DNA of 7,431 nt, from assembly GCA_903847655.1 (NCBI GenBank), contig CAINEG010000271.1, forward strand, positions 1 through 7,431, in the 5' to 3' direction. Below are positions 1 to 6,032 of the stretch, piece by piece. The stretch comes from an uncultured Bacteroidota bacterium. Lineage in GTDB: Bacteria > Bacteroidota > Bacteroidia > Chitinophagales > Chitinophagaceae. Position 1 is the stretch's first letter, and each line of letters opens with the position of its first letter. The position numbers and the translations under genes are program-made. The notes under the pieces are model-generated. The model made no database searches, was not told where the DNA came from, and worked only from the letters and a program-made list of their open reading frames with translations.

Positions 1-251
1 CCACGTATTAAAACGATACTGTGCTCTTGTAAATTGTGACCTTCTCCTGGAATGTACGCGATAACTTCAATTTTATTTGTCAAACGCACTTTGGCCACTT
101 TACGTAACGCAGAGTTTGGTTTTTTAGGTGTAGTTGTATACACTCTAGTACAAACGCCACGACGCTGAGGACATGCGTCCAATGCTCTTGATTTACTTTT
201 TGCCCTGATGATCTCACGGCCTTTTCTCACTAATTGTTGAATAGTAGGCAT
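1..251 (-). CDS. rpsL: 30S ribosomal protein S12, 5' part (cut by window edge)
   Basis: Protein S12 of the small ribosomal subunit sits at the decoding centre and controls translational accuracy. Reading the minus strand from the ATG at 251-249 gives 83 complete residues that run off the window edge, out of about 125-135 normally. The start [12 protein letters not shown], the central [26 protein letters not shown] and the late [10 protein letters not shown] blocks are near-invariant S12 signatures. Lys43, the classic streptomycin-resistance position, is the wild-type lysine, so nothing here suggests resistance; the second hotspot loop and the modified Asp lie outside the window. In most bacteria rpsL heads the str operon (rpsL-rpsG-fusA), which would continue leftward. 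It has its own promoter (299-329), separating it from ilvE. There is no clear Shine-Dalgarno, only an A-rich leader, which is usual in Bacteroidota. Confidence 0.98.
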   Translation of the reverse strand, partial: MPTIQQLVRKGREIIRAKSKSRALDACPQRRGVCTRVYTTTPKKPNSALRKVAKVRLTNKIEVIAYIPGEGHNLQEHSIVLIR

Positions 252-298
252 TTATTATGCTGTTTTTTTCACTTTCTGTTTATAAAAAATTCGGACGG

Positions 299-329
299 CA
301 AAGGTAATGGCTGTAGCCCAATTACCAAA
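299..329 (-). promoter_or_regulatory. Bacteroidota-type promoter for rpsL
   Basis: On the minus strand TTTG (329-326) is followed by exactly 19 bases and then TACCTTTG (306-299). This fits both elements of the Bacteroidota housekeeping sigma consensus (TTTG, 19-21 bases, TAnnTTTG) perfectly. Transcription should start near 292-294, giving an untranslated leader of about 40 bases before the rpsL ATG at 251. That position and strength suit the head of a ribosomal protein operon. The start site itself is inferred. Confidence 0.8.
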
Positions 330-370
330 ATGTTTATTCGCTAATTTTAAAAAAATAAAGGAAATGCCCT

Positions 371-395
371 TTTTTAGCTGGGATTCAGCTAAAAA
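371..395. repeat. Perfect 10-bp inverted repeat between ilvE and rpsL
   Basis: TTTTTAGCTG (371-380) and CAGCTAAAAA (386-395) are perfect reverse complements around a 5-base loop. The hairpin lies about 35 bases past the ilvE stop and about 40 bases upstream of the rpsL -33 element. In both directions the U-run is on the 5' arm and the A-run on the 3' arm, so it lacks the trailing U-tract of a standard intrinsic terminator. It may stabilise the ilvE transcript end, act as a weak terminator, or be a protein site upstream of the rpsL promoter. The sequence alone does not decide. Confidence 0.6.
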
Positions 396-429
396 TTATT
401 GCTTATTCCATTAAAAATCAGGGAATTAC

Positions 430-1491
430 TTAAATTTTGGCCATCCACTGGTGCTTGTCTGCTTTTCTACCCATGCGAATCTCATGCAATTCTAGTTTTA
501 AAGCTTTTGCAATGGGCATATTTTCAGGATCAAAGTCCATGATGTAATCACCATGGGCCAATTGCTTCACCATGGAAACAACGGCTGCAGTTCCTACCCC
601 AAAAATTTCTTGGAATAGCCCTTTTTTATGTGCCGCTACAATTTCATCCACCGATAAATTTCTTTCTTCCACTTCATAGCCCATTTCACGTAATAATATT
701 ATTGAGCTATCACGTGTGACTCCTTTTAAAACGGTGCCTCTTTCCAAACTTGGGGTAATTACTTTTCCATCAATGACAAACATCACATTCATCACCCCTA
801 CTTCTTCTACATATTTATGTTCGTTGGCATCGGTCCATAAAATTTGATCAAAGCCTTTTTTCTTAGCCAATTCTACAGGATGTAAACTTGCTCCATAATT
901 TCCACCATTCTTTGCAAAACCAACACCACCAGGTGTTGCACGCGTATACTTTTGTTCAATTAAGATTTTCATTGGGGCAGAAAAATAGGGACCGCTTGGA
1001 CCTAAAATAATCATGAACTTATAAGTAAGTGATGGTCGCACACCTAAATAAGGATCGGTGGCAATCATAAATGGACGTATGTACAAAGAAGAATCCGGTG
1101 TAGTTGGAATCCAGCCAGATTCTACATTAATTAATTGTTTCATCCCTTCCATAAAAAGCCATTCAGGTACCTGAGGCATTTCCATGCGCGCTGCAGAAAC
1201 ATTAAAACGTATTAAATTTTGATCGGGTCTGAAAATGACAAATTCCCCTTGGTCATTTTTAAATGCTTTAATCCCTTCAAAAATGGTTTGTCCATAATGC
1301 AAAACTGCACTTGATGGATCTAAGGAGATGGGTGAAAAAGGTTTGATGGCTACATTCTTCCATTCCCCATCTTCATAGTCAGCGACTAACATATGATCTG
1401 TAAAGTGTTTACCGAAAGCAATTTCATTCATATTGAAATTGGCTAAATTAGAATGGGTGGTTTTAGTAACTGGGATAGTAGGTGTAGACAT
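430..1491 (-). CDS. ilvE: Branched-chain-amino-acid aminotransferase
   Basis: A PLP-dependent (fold type IV, aminotransferase class IV) cytoplasmic enzyme that interconverts Val, Leu and Ile with their 2-oxo acids, the last step of branched-chain synthesis. The 353 residues match the longer, eukaryote-like BCAT subgroup rather than the ~310-residue E. coli type. The PLP lysine is K194 in FAKNGGNYGAS, and the pyridine-nitrogen glutamate is E230 in VEEVGVMN. Other family blocks are LHYGQTIFEGIKAF (64-77), YIRPFM (137-142) and EIFGVGTAA (295-303). The redox CxxC of mammalian BCATs is absent: the matching positions are A303 and S306. The ATG at 1491-1489 is preceded by a suitable promoter (1521-1550) with a leader of about 24 bases. 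The gene is likely monocistronic, because rpsL downstream has its own promoter. Confidence 0.97.
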   Translation of the reverse strand: MSTPTIPVTKTTHSNLANFNMNEIAFGKHFTDHMLVADYEDGEWKNVAIKPFSPISLDPSSAVLHYGQTIFEGIKAFKNDQGEFVIFRPDQNLIRFNVSAARMEMPQVPEWLFMEGMKQLINVESGWIPTTPDSSLYIRPFMIATDPYLGVRPSLTYKFMIILGPSGPYFSAPMKILIEQKYTRATPGGVGFAKNGGNYGASLHPVELAKKKGFDQILWTDANEHKYVEEVGVMNVMFVIDGKVITPSLERGTVLKGVTRDSSIILLREMGYEVEERNLSVDEIVAAHKKGLFQEIFGVGTAAVVSMVKQLAHGDYIMDFDPENMPIAKALKLELHEIRMGRKADKHQWMAKI

Positions 1492-1520
1492 AAACTTAAT
1501 TTAAAATAGGATCAAGAGTA

Positions 1521-1550
1521 CAAAGAAACGAAAATTTTGAAAACTTACAA
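1521..1550 (-). promoter_or_regulatory. Probable promoter for ilvE
   Basis: On the minus strand TTG (1550-1548), a 19-base spacer and TTTCTTTG (1528-1521) match the Bacteroidota promoter pattern, with five of the six fixed positions of TAnnTTTG conserved. Transcription would begin near 1514-1516, about 24 bases before the ilvE ATG. The box lies in the 104-base gap shared with the divergent gene at 1596. For that gene I see only weak candidates (TATTTTTC at 1555-1562 without a well-spaced TTG). Confidence 0.55.
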
Positions 1551-1595
1551 GTGTTATTTTTCAATTTGAACCAATTCATTTAATTTTCCAATCTA

Positions 1596-2225
1596 ATGGA
1601 TGAAAACAAAACAATATTGCCCCCTGCAGTTCTAGTTTCTTTGTTCAAAGATAGCTTGGTCCTACCTGAAAATAAAATAAACCCCGCCATAATTGAGCAG
1701 CAAAATGCAAATTTAGCCGCAGATCAAGAAGCCTTTGCAAAAAAGAATAATAAAAAAGAGCCTATTATTGAATCCAAAGAAACTGAAGTAACAGCCGTTC
1801 CAGAAGAAACCATGGAAGCACTCACCAACTTCAAATATTTAGGAGACCACCATAAAAAAATAGTGGTACTGGTGAATGACCCTGCATCGGTTTATTTAAA
1901 TGAAGCAGATTTTATTTTATTGACTTCTATTTTAAACGCCTGCAGATTAACCATTGCAGACATCGCGCTTGTGAACTTAGGCCATCAAAAAGCAGGGCTT
2001 CATCAAATACTCAACTTACTTCCTTCCAAATTGGTGATCGTTTTTGAATTAGATAGCAAAGCATTAAAAATAAAATTGCCTACACAATTATATAAAGTCA
2101 TTCCACTGGGCGAAAGCAATTTATTGTTTAGTAAATCTTTAACTAGTATGCAAGGCACGGATGCCAATGCCAAACAAGAGAAAGCAAAATTATGGGGCGT
2201 CTTAAAACAAATATTTCAATTGTAA
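1596..2225 (+). CDS. Uncharacterised protein, possible DNA polymerase III psi (HolD)-like fold
   Basis: I do not recognise this 209-residue protein with certainty. It has no signal peptide or membrane segment, so it should be cytoplasmic. Residues 7-24 form a short hydrophobic, proline-flanked peptide (ILPPAVLVSLFKDSLVLP). Residues 25-75 are Gln/Ala/Lys/Glu-rich and look disordered. Residues 79-209 form a compact alpha/beta domain: strand KIVVLVN (88-94), a long helix (102-117), strand DIALVNL (122-128), helix (133-142), strand KLVIVFEL (145-152), a strand around 166-170, and a last helix with KLWGVLKQIF (198-207). This order, the (V)ND-P beginning at 93, the SLT block (181-183) and the Ala-x-Leu-Trp near the end resemble E. 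coli HolD, which also has an N-terminal clamp-loader-binding peptide. That is inference from remembered sequence, not a search result. It lies 14 bases upstream of rdgB, probably in the same transcript. Confidence 0.85.
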   Translation: MDENKTILPPAVLVSLFKDSLVLPENKINPAIIEQQNANLAADQEAFAKKNNKKEPIIESKETEVTAVPEETMEALTNFKYLGDHHKKIVVLVNDPASVYLNEADFILLTSILNACRLTIADIALVNLGHQKAGLHQILNLLPSKLVIVFELDSKALKIKLPTQLYKVIPLGESNLLFSKSLTSMQGTDANAKQEKAKLWGVLKQIFQL

Positions 2226-2239
2226 TTTAGTTTGATCCC

Positions 2240-2818
2240 ATGTATACCCTCGTATTTGCCACCAACAACCAACACAAAGTAGAAGAGATACAATCCTTAG
2301 TAGGCAAAGACTTTCACATCATTCCGTTAAAAGAAGCGGGTATTGATATTGACATTCCCGAGCCACATGACAATTTAAAAGATAATGCGGCAGAAAAAGC
2401 AAGGACCATTCATAGCCTCACTAAACAAAATTGTTTTAGCGAAGACACTGGTTTGGAAATTGATTTTCTAGAGGGCGCCCCTGGGGTAAAAAGTGCAAGG
2501 TATGCTGGTGAAGACAGAGATTTTCAAGCCAATATTGACAAAGTGTTGAAAGAGTTAACTACCACTGAAAATAGAACTGCACAATTTAGAACTGTGATTT
2601 GTTTGATTTGGGAAAATAAAGAATATTATTTCGAAGGCATTTGCAAAGGAGCGATCACCAAACAAATGCATGGAGCAAAAGGATTTGGCTACGATCCTAT
2701 TTTTATTCCCGAAGGCGCTACTAAAAGTTTTGCCGAAATGACTATGCAAGAAAAAAATAATTATAGCCACCGACAAAAAGCGGTCACCCAACTTTTCACT
2801 TTTCTACAAAGTCTTTAA
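2240..2818 (+). CDS. rdgB: RdgB/HAM1 family ITP/dITP/XTP pyrophosphatase
   Basis: This enzyme hydrolyses non-canonical purine nucleoside triphosphates (ITP, dITP, XTP) to the monophosphate plus pyrophosphate, keeping deaminated bases out of DNA and RNA. It is a cytoplasmic Mg2+-dependent dimer in the family. The 192 residues are full length (E. coli about 197). The N-terminal phosphate-binding FATNNQHKVEEI carries T8, N10 and K13. E41 and K53 follow, then SEDTGLEID with the probable catalytic D69, PGVKSARYAGE (81-91), the base-recognition segment GFGYDPIF (F149, D152), and the closing KN..SHR with K172, H177 and R178. All key residues are present. The ATG fits the family start exactly (MYTLVFATNN). 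No clear Shine-Dalgarno is visible. It follows the 209-residue gene by 14 bases with no promoter between, so the two are probably cotranscribed. The gene converges on aroE. Confidence 0.97.
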   Translation: MYTLVFATNNQHKVEEIQSLVGKDFHIIPLKEAGIDIDIPEPHDNLKDNAAEKARTIHSLTKQNCFSEDTGLEIDFLEGAPGVKSARYAGEDRDFQANIDKVLKELTTTENRTAQFRTVICLIWENKEYYFEGICKGAITKQMHGAKGFGYDPIFIPEGATKSFAEMTMQEKNNYSHRQKAVTQLFTFLQSL

Positions 2819-2837
2819 AAAATTATACTTATTTTTT
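2817..2837. terminator. Weak AT-only hairpin between convergent rdgB and aroE
   Basis: AAAAAAT (2817-2823) pairs with ATTTTTT (2831-2837) around a 7-base loop. It overlaps both stop codons in the very short convergent gap. An A-run before and a U-run after on each strand is the layout of a bidirectional terminator, but the 7-bp stem has no G-C pair, so any termination would be weak. Confidence 0.3.
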
Positions 2838-3603
2838 ATTGAACTGGAGGTGTGGCCGCATTCCAAATAGCCCAACTCTCTAGAGCTTGAAGATGCAACA
2901 TATCCAAACCATTTTTGATGGCTGCTCCTTTTTCTTTCCCCTTGGCTAAAAATAAAGTTTCCGCAGGATTGTAGACTAAATCATACAAATAATGAGCAGC
3001 GCCAATGGATTCATAGGGGATTAATGGCGCTTCCTGCACATTAGGATACATGCCAATAGGGCTAGTATTAATTATTAATGTATGCTCATGTACAATGTCT
3101 TCATTCAATGCTTGATAACTAAGTACTGGTGCATTCAATAGAGAAGCATTCGCCTGATTGTTTCTAGACACCAATTGATATTGTATGGATAATTTTTGCA
3201 AAACCCATTCTACTGCTGCAGCTGCGCCGCCGGTGCCCAGTATCAATGCTTTTTTATGACTTGGTTGTAAAAGCGGCAACAAAGATTGTTCAAAACCCAC
3301 CACATCGGTATTGTAGCCATACAATTCATTGTTGAATTTACGAATACAATTGCAAGCGTTTATTTTTGAAACCACAGTAGAAGGATGTTGAATAAAAGCA
3401 ATCACTTCTTTTTTATAGGGGATGGTTACATTTAATCCTTCCAGCTGCTCATTTTCCCAAAGTGCACTAAATGCTTGTATGGTATCAATAGGATAATTTT
3501 CATATTGCGTATTCGCAATGTTTTCTTTCAAAAATTTTTCAGCAAAAAATCCTTTTGAAAAAGAATGTGACAAGGGATATCCTATTAATCCAAACTGGCG
3601 CAA
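2836..3603 (-). CDS. aroE: Shikimate dehydrogenase (TTG start)
   Basis: AroE reduces 3-dehydroshikimate to shikimate with NADPH in the chorismate pathway, in the cytoplasm. At 255 residues it is slightly shorter than E. coli AroE (272), as in many Bacteroidota. Shikimate-site residues are present: S12 and S14 in PLSHSFSK, K64 in NVTIPYKK (catalytic Lys), N98 and D100 in YNTD (catalytic Asp), and Q239 in NGLDMLHLQA. The dinucleotide-binding loop is GTGGAAAA (123-130). The NADP-phosphate-contact motif is SRN (146-148) rather than the NRT of E. coli, with the Arg kept. The start is TTG at 3603-3601. An in-frame TAA three codons upstream leaves no ATG, and the conserved LIGYPLSHS begins at residue 6. 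The start is only 2 bases past the comA stop, so translation is probably coupled to it. Confidence 0.96.
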   Translation of the reverse strand: MRQFGLIGYPLSHSFSKGFFAEKFLKENIANTQYENYPIDTIQAFSALWENEQLEGLNVTIPYKKEVIAFIQHPSTVVSKINACNCIRKFNNELYGYNTDVVGFEQSLLPLLQPSHKKALILGTGGAAAAVEWVLQKLSIQYQLVSRNNQANASLLNAPVLSYQALNEDIVHEHTLIINTSPIGMYPNVQEAPLIPYESIGAAHYLYDLVYNPAETLFLAKGKEKGAAIKNGLDMLHLQALESWAIWNAATPPVQ

Positions 3604-3605
3604 AA

Positions 3606-4370
3606 TTATTTATTTAAGTATAAATCAAAAGTATCACTTCTTAGCCCAATGCGCATTGTTTCCAATGGAATTACTTCAGAGGGGGCAATATTGCCTAAGT
3701 TTACATTGCAGCCCACCAATTCTAAGAAATACAATTGCTGTGCTTTTTGAGGTGCTTCCCAAAGAATTTTTTCTGCAGGAATTTTAGTTAAAATTTCTTG
3801 CACTAATCCCTCACGCACTTCTCCACTACCTCTATAAATACCTACATTACCTGCTTCTCTTGCTTCTGCAATGACATAGGTGGATCCTGCACTTAATTCT
3901 GCACTCATCAGTTCGATCCATTGATAAGGCGGGATGATATGCGCTGCATCTTTGCTTCCCACTTCACTTAATACCGTTGCAAATTTTGCAATCTTTTCAA
4001 TGTAGCCACATTTTTCACTGTGTGGTATGGTAATAGATCCATCGCTTACTTCAATCAAATCTATTTTATAGTCTTTGCAAATAGCCACATAATCATCAAA
4101 TTGATTTCTAATAATGAATGCCTCAAACAAAGTACCCCCAAAATAAACTGGGATGCCATGTGCTTGGTACAATTCAATTTTTTTTCTCAAATTGGGTGTT
4201 ACAAAAGAAGTTCCAAAACCTAATTTAATTAAATCGGTGTGCACGCCAGCCACACTCAAAAAATTCTCTGCTTCTGCATAACTCAAGCCCTTGTCCATGA
4301 CCATGGTTAACCCACTCTTTCTTGGCTTGGCTGTTCGCTCTGGAATTTGAGACATTTTAAAATTCATCAT
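3606..4370 (-). CDS. comA: Phosphosulfolactate synthase (ComA family)
   Basis: Family members add sulfite to phosphoenolpyruvate to form (R)-2-phospho-3-sulfolactate, the first step of coenzyme M synthesis in methanogens. Bacterial relatives include B. subtilis YitD, and the family also contains plant HSA32. The 254-residue (beta/alpha)8 protein shows the family blocks in order: RTAKPRKSG (12-20), LTMVMDKG (21-28), LIKLGFGTS (47-55), YFGGTLFE (76-83), IEVSDGS (106-112), SEVGSKD (135-141), EAREAG (169-174), LWEAPQK (203-209), NLGNI (224-228) and a closing ETMRIGLRSDT (237-247). The family match is firm. The physiological product here is inferred, with sulfolactate or cysteate for sulfonolipids one option. 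The start is uncertain among Met1, Met2 and Met6, all before the conserved region. It lies 42 bases after the TPR gene and 2 bases before aroE, so it is probably in one operon. A TACCTTTA at 4402-4395 resembles a -7 box but lacks a spaced TTG. Confidence 0.93.
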   Translation of the reverse strand: MMNFKMSQIPERTAKPRKSGLTMVMDKGLSYAEAENFLSVAGVHTDLIKLGFGTSFVTPNLRKKIELYQAHGIPVYFGGTLFEAFIIRNQFDDYVAICKDYKIDLIEVSDGSITIPHSEKCGYIEKIAKFATVLSEVGSKDAAHIIPPYQWIELMSAELSAGSTYVIAEAREAGNVGIYRGSGEVREGLVQEILTKIPAEKILWEAPQKAQQLYFLELVGCNVNLGNIAPSEVIPLETMRIGLRSDTFDLYLNK

Positions 4371-4412
4371 AGTCGTTCTTTATAAATAATACCCTAAAGG
4401 TAACTCAATTGC

Positions 4413-5837
4413 TTAAGATTTTTTTCCTTTCTTCTTGTATTGACCAATCAATTCAGCCACCTTCGTATCCTGCACGATCTCGGGATAAAACTTAATAAAT
4501 TTTTTCAATAATTTTGACGACTTAGATAAGGCCATTTCTAATTGAAGCAACCCTTCGGCAGCTTTATTCATCATAAATAAAATGGCACTTCTATAAAAAA
4601 TAAAAGTCACTTTTCCCTGGGTAGACATATAGGCCAATTCGGTTTGCTCTAAGGCTAGATCTAATTGTTCATTGGCTACCAAGCATTTGATTAATGATTC
4701 CCATCCTGCAATTTGCTTAGGTTTATTTTTTACCACGGTGCCAAAAAATTGAGCCGCTTCTCTAAATTGATTTAAGTGCATGTAACACTCCCCCATTAAA
4801 ATATAATACTCATTAATGTGTTGGTGAATTCTTAGTGCATGCTCCAATTGTTTGATGGCCAATTCCCAATTTTCTTCTTGCATGTAAGTGCCGGCAATTT
4901 TTTGGTATAACCTACTGTCATCCGGATTCAAGTGCACTGCTTTTTTATAATGGAATCTTGCTTGCGCATAATTTTTCATTCTGTGGTAACAATGCCCAAT
5001 AGCTTCATAGATCACATCTTCGGGCCTGGAGAGTTCCAATACTTTTTCTAATGCTTCAATAGCTTCCCTGTATTTTCTCAAGCGCAAAAAAGCATCCCCC
5101 ATATTGCGGTAAGCGTAATCAAATTTTTCATCTATGACAATCGCATACTGATATGCATCAATGGCTTTCTCATGCAATTTTATTCCTTGATAGGCGGCCG
5201 CTAAATTAAACCAAGCCAAAGCATTGTATGGTTGCTCATCAATGATGCGTTGATGCAATCGAATACTTTCTTCGTTTCTTCCTGTGAAATCGGTCCAGAA
5301 ACAAATTTTGTACAAAGCTTCTTCATTGGTGGGGTCTTCTTCTAAAACCAATTGCAAGCAATCAAACACTTTGTCAAATGCTTCGTGGTCGTCATAGACA
5401 TCGGCTAATTCAAACAAGACTTCGGTACGTTCTGCACCTTCAAATAAATGAAGCGCTTCTTGCAATAAGACAATGGCTTTTTCTGGTTGATCCAATGCCA
5501 AATATGCATCAGTTTTAAGTATGAATAAATTCATGTCTTTATGATCATACAAGGCAGCTGCATCTAATAATTTCAAAGCCTCTTTGTATTTTCTAGTCGC
5601 CAAAAGCAGATCGGCTTTTTTAATCATCAATAAAGAAGAATGGGGGTATTGATTCAAAGCCATATTGGCCGCTTCCAGGGCATCTGCCATTTCATCCTTT
5701 TCATCCAGGTGCTCTATGATTCTTTCAAAATCATCTTCTTCTATATAAGAGTTGGTTCGACCTAATTTAAGGTTTTGAAAGCGTTGCATTAGCTCTTGAA
5801 TGTCTCCGCCCTCCTCGTCACGATGGTTATCGAACAT
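4413..5837 (-). CDS. Tetratricopeptide repeat protein, cytoplasmic
   Basis: A 474-residue protein made almost wholly of TPR helix pairs, a scaffold for protein-protein contacts. I count about eleven consecutive ~34-residue units covering roughly residues 65-440. The clearest are those with NALAWFNLAAAYQ, YAYRNMGDAFLRLRKYREAIEALEKVLEL and RLYQKIAGTYMQEENWELAIKQLEHAL. The N-terminus is acidic (DEEGGD, EEDD) and the C-terminus is lysine-rich (YKKKGKKS). There is no signal peptide, membrane segment or catalytic domain, so partners and role are unknown. I chose the ATG at 5837-5835. A reading frame extending to 5879 would need a TTG start, adds a 14-residue basic/hydrophobic stretch, and would begin almost on the predicted transcription start from the box at 5890-5898. 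It is the first gene of a probable TPR-comA-aroE operon. Confidence 0.88.
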   Translation of the reverse strand: MFDNHRDEEGGDIQELMQRFQNLKLGRTNSYIEEDDFERIIEHLDEKDEMADALEAANMALNQYPHSSLLMIKKADLLLATRKYKEALKLLDAAALYDHKDMNLFILKTDAYLALDQPEKAIVLLQEALHLFEGAERTEVLFELADVYDDHEAFDKVFDCLQLVLEEDPTNEEALYKICFWTDFTGRNEESIRLHQRIIDEQPYNALAWFNLAAAYQGIKLHEKAIDAYQYAIVIDEKFDYAYRNMGDAFLRLRKYREAIEALEKVLELSRPEDVIYEAIGHCYHRMKNYAQARFHYKKAVHLNPDDSRLYQKIAGTYMQEENWELAIKQLEHALRIHQHINEYYILMGECYMHLNQFREAAQFFGTVVKNKPKQIAGWESLIKCLVANEQLDLALEQTELAYMSTQGKVTFIFYRSAILFMMNKAAEGLLQLEMALSKSSKLLKKFIKFYPEIVQDTKVAELIGQYKKKGKKS

Positions 5838-5889
5838 GGTATTTTGCTTATGGGTTAGGAATAAAGCATTGATTTTCAATACCTTAACT

Positions 5890-5898
5890 CAAAAGGTA
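5890..5898 (-). promoter_or_regulatory. Possible -7 box for the TPR-comA-aroE operon
   Basis: TACCTTTTG on the minus strand (5898-5890) equals the Bacteroidota TAnnTTTG element with one extra T. It would start RNA near 5884, about 47 bases before the preferred ATG at 5837. No TTG lies at the expected 19-21 base distance; the nearest (5929-5927) is 28 bases away. This makes it a tentative call. The 195-base gap from 5838 to 6032 holds this and the divergent box at 6017; otherwise it is AT-rich with nothing else recognisable. Confidence 0.4.
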
Positions 5899-6016
5899 AA
5901 ATTCCTCTTTGCTTTAAATAAATGTACAATTAACCTATTAATAATCAATAATTTGTTCTTCACATAAGCCTATAAAAAGGTTAAAAATAAATTTTTTAAA
6001 GATTTATTAAATTGTC

Positions 6017-6024
6017 TACCTTTG
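6017..6024 (+). promoter_or_regulatory. Perfect -7 promoter box directly before the small secreted gene
   Basis: TACCTTTG is identical to the rpsL -7 element and fits TAnnTTTG exactly. Only 8 bases separate it from the ATG at 6033. At usual spacing transcription would start about 6029-6033, so the mRNA would be leaderless or nearly so. The -33 region holds a T-run (5992-5997) but no TTG. An in-frame TAG at 6027-6029 rules out an upstream start codon. Confidence 0.55.
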
Positions 6025-6032
6025 AATAGATC

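Noticed and set aside
1555..1562. TATTTTTC as a -7 box for the gene at 1596
   Set aside because: It lacks the final G, and the only TTG upstream (1537-1539) is 15 bases away instead of 19-21.
2555..2791. 78-codon open frame on the minus strand
   Set aside because: It lies wholly inside rdgB, whose conserved motifs cover this stretch; the translation is low-complexity with no family features.
3518..3787. 89-codon open frame on the plus strand
   Set aside because: It is antisense to the aroE 5' end and the comA 3' end, both firmly identified; the translation shows no domain.
4020..4223. 67-codon open frame on the plus strand
   Set aside because: Antisense shadow of comA, with no promoter box or recognisable protein.
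4395..4402. TACCTTTA as a separate promoter for comA
   Set aside because: The last base deviates and no TTG lies at the right distance; the short gap after the TPR gene fits an operon better.
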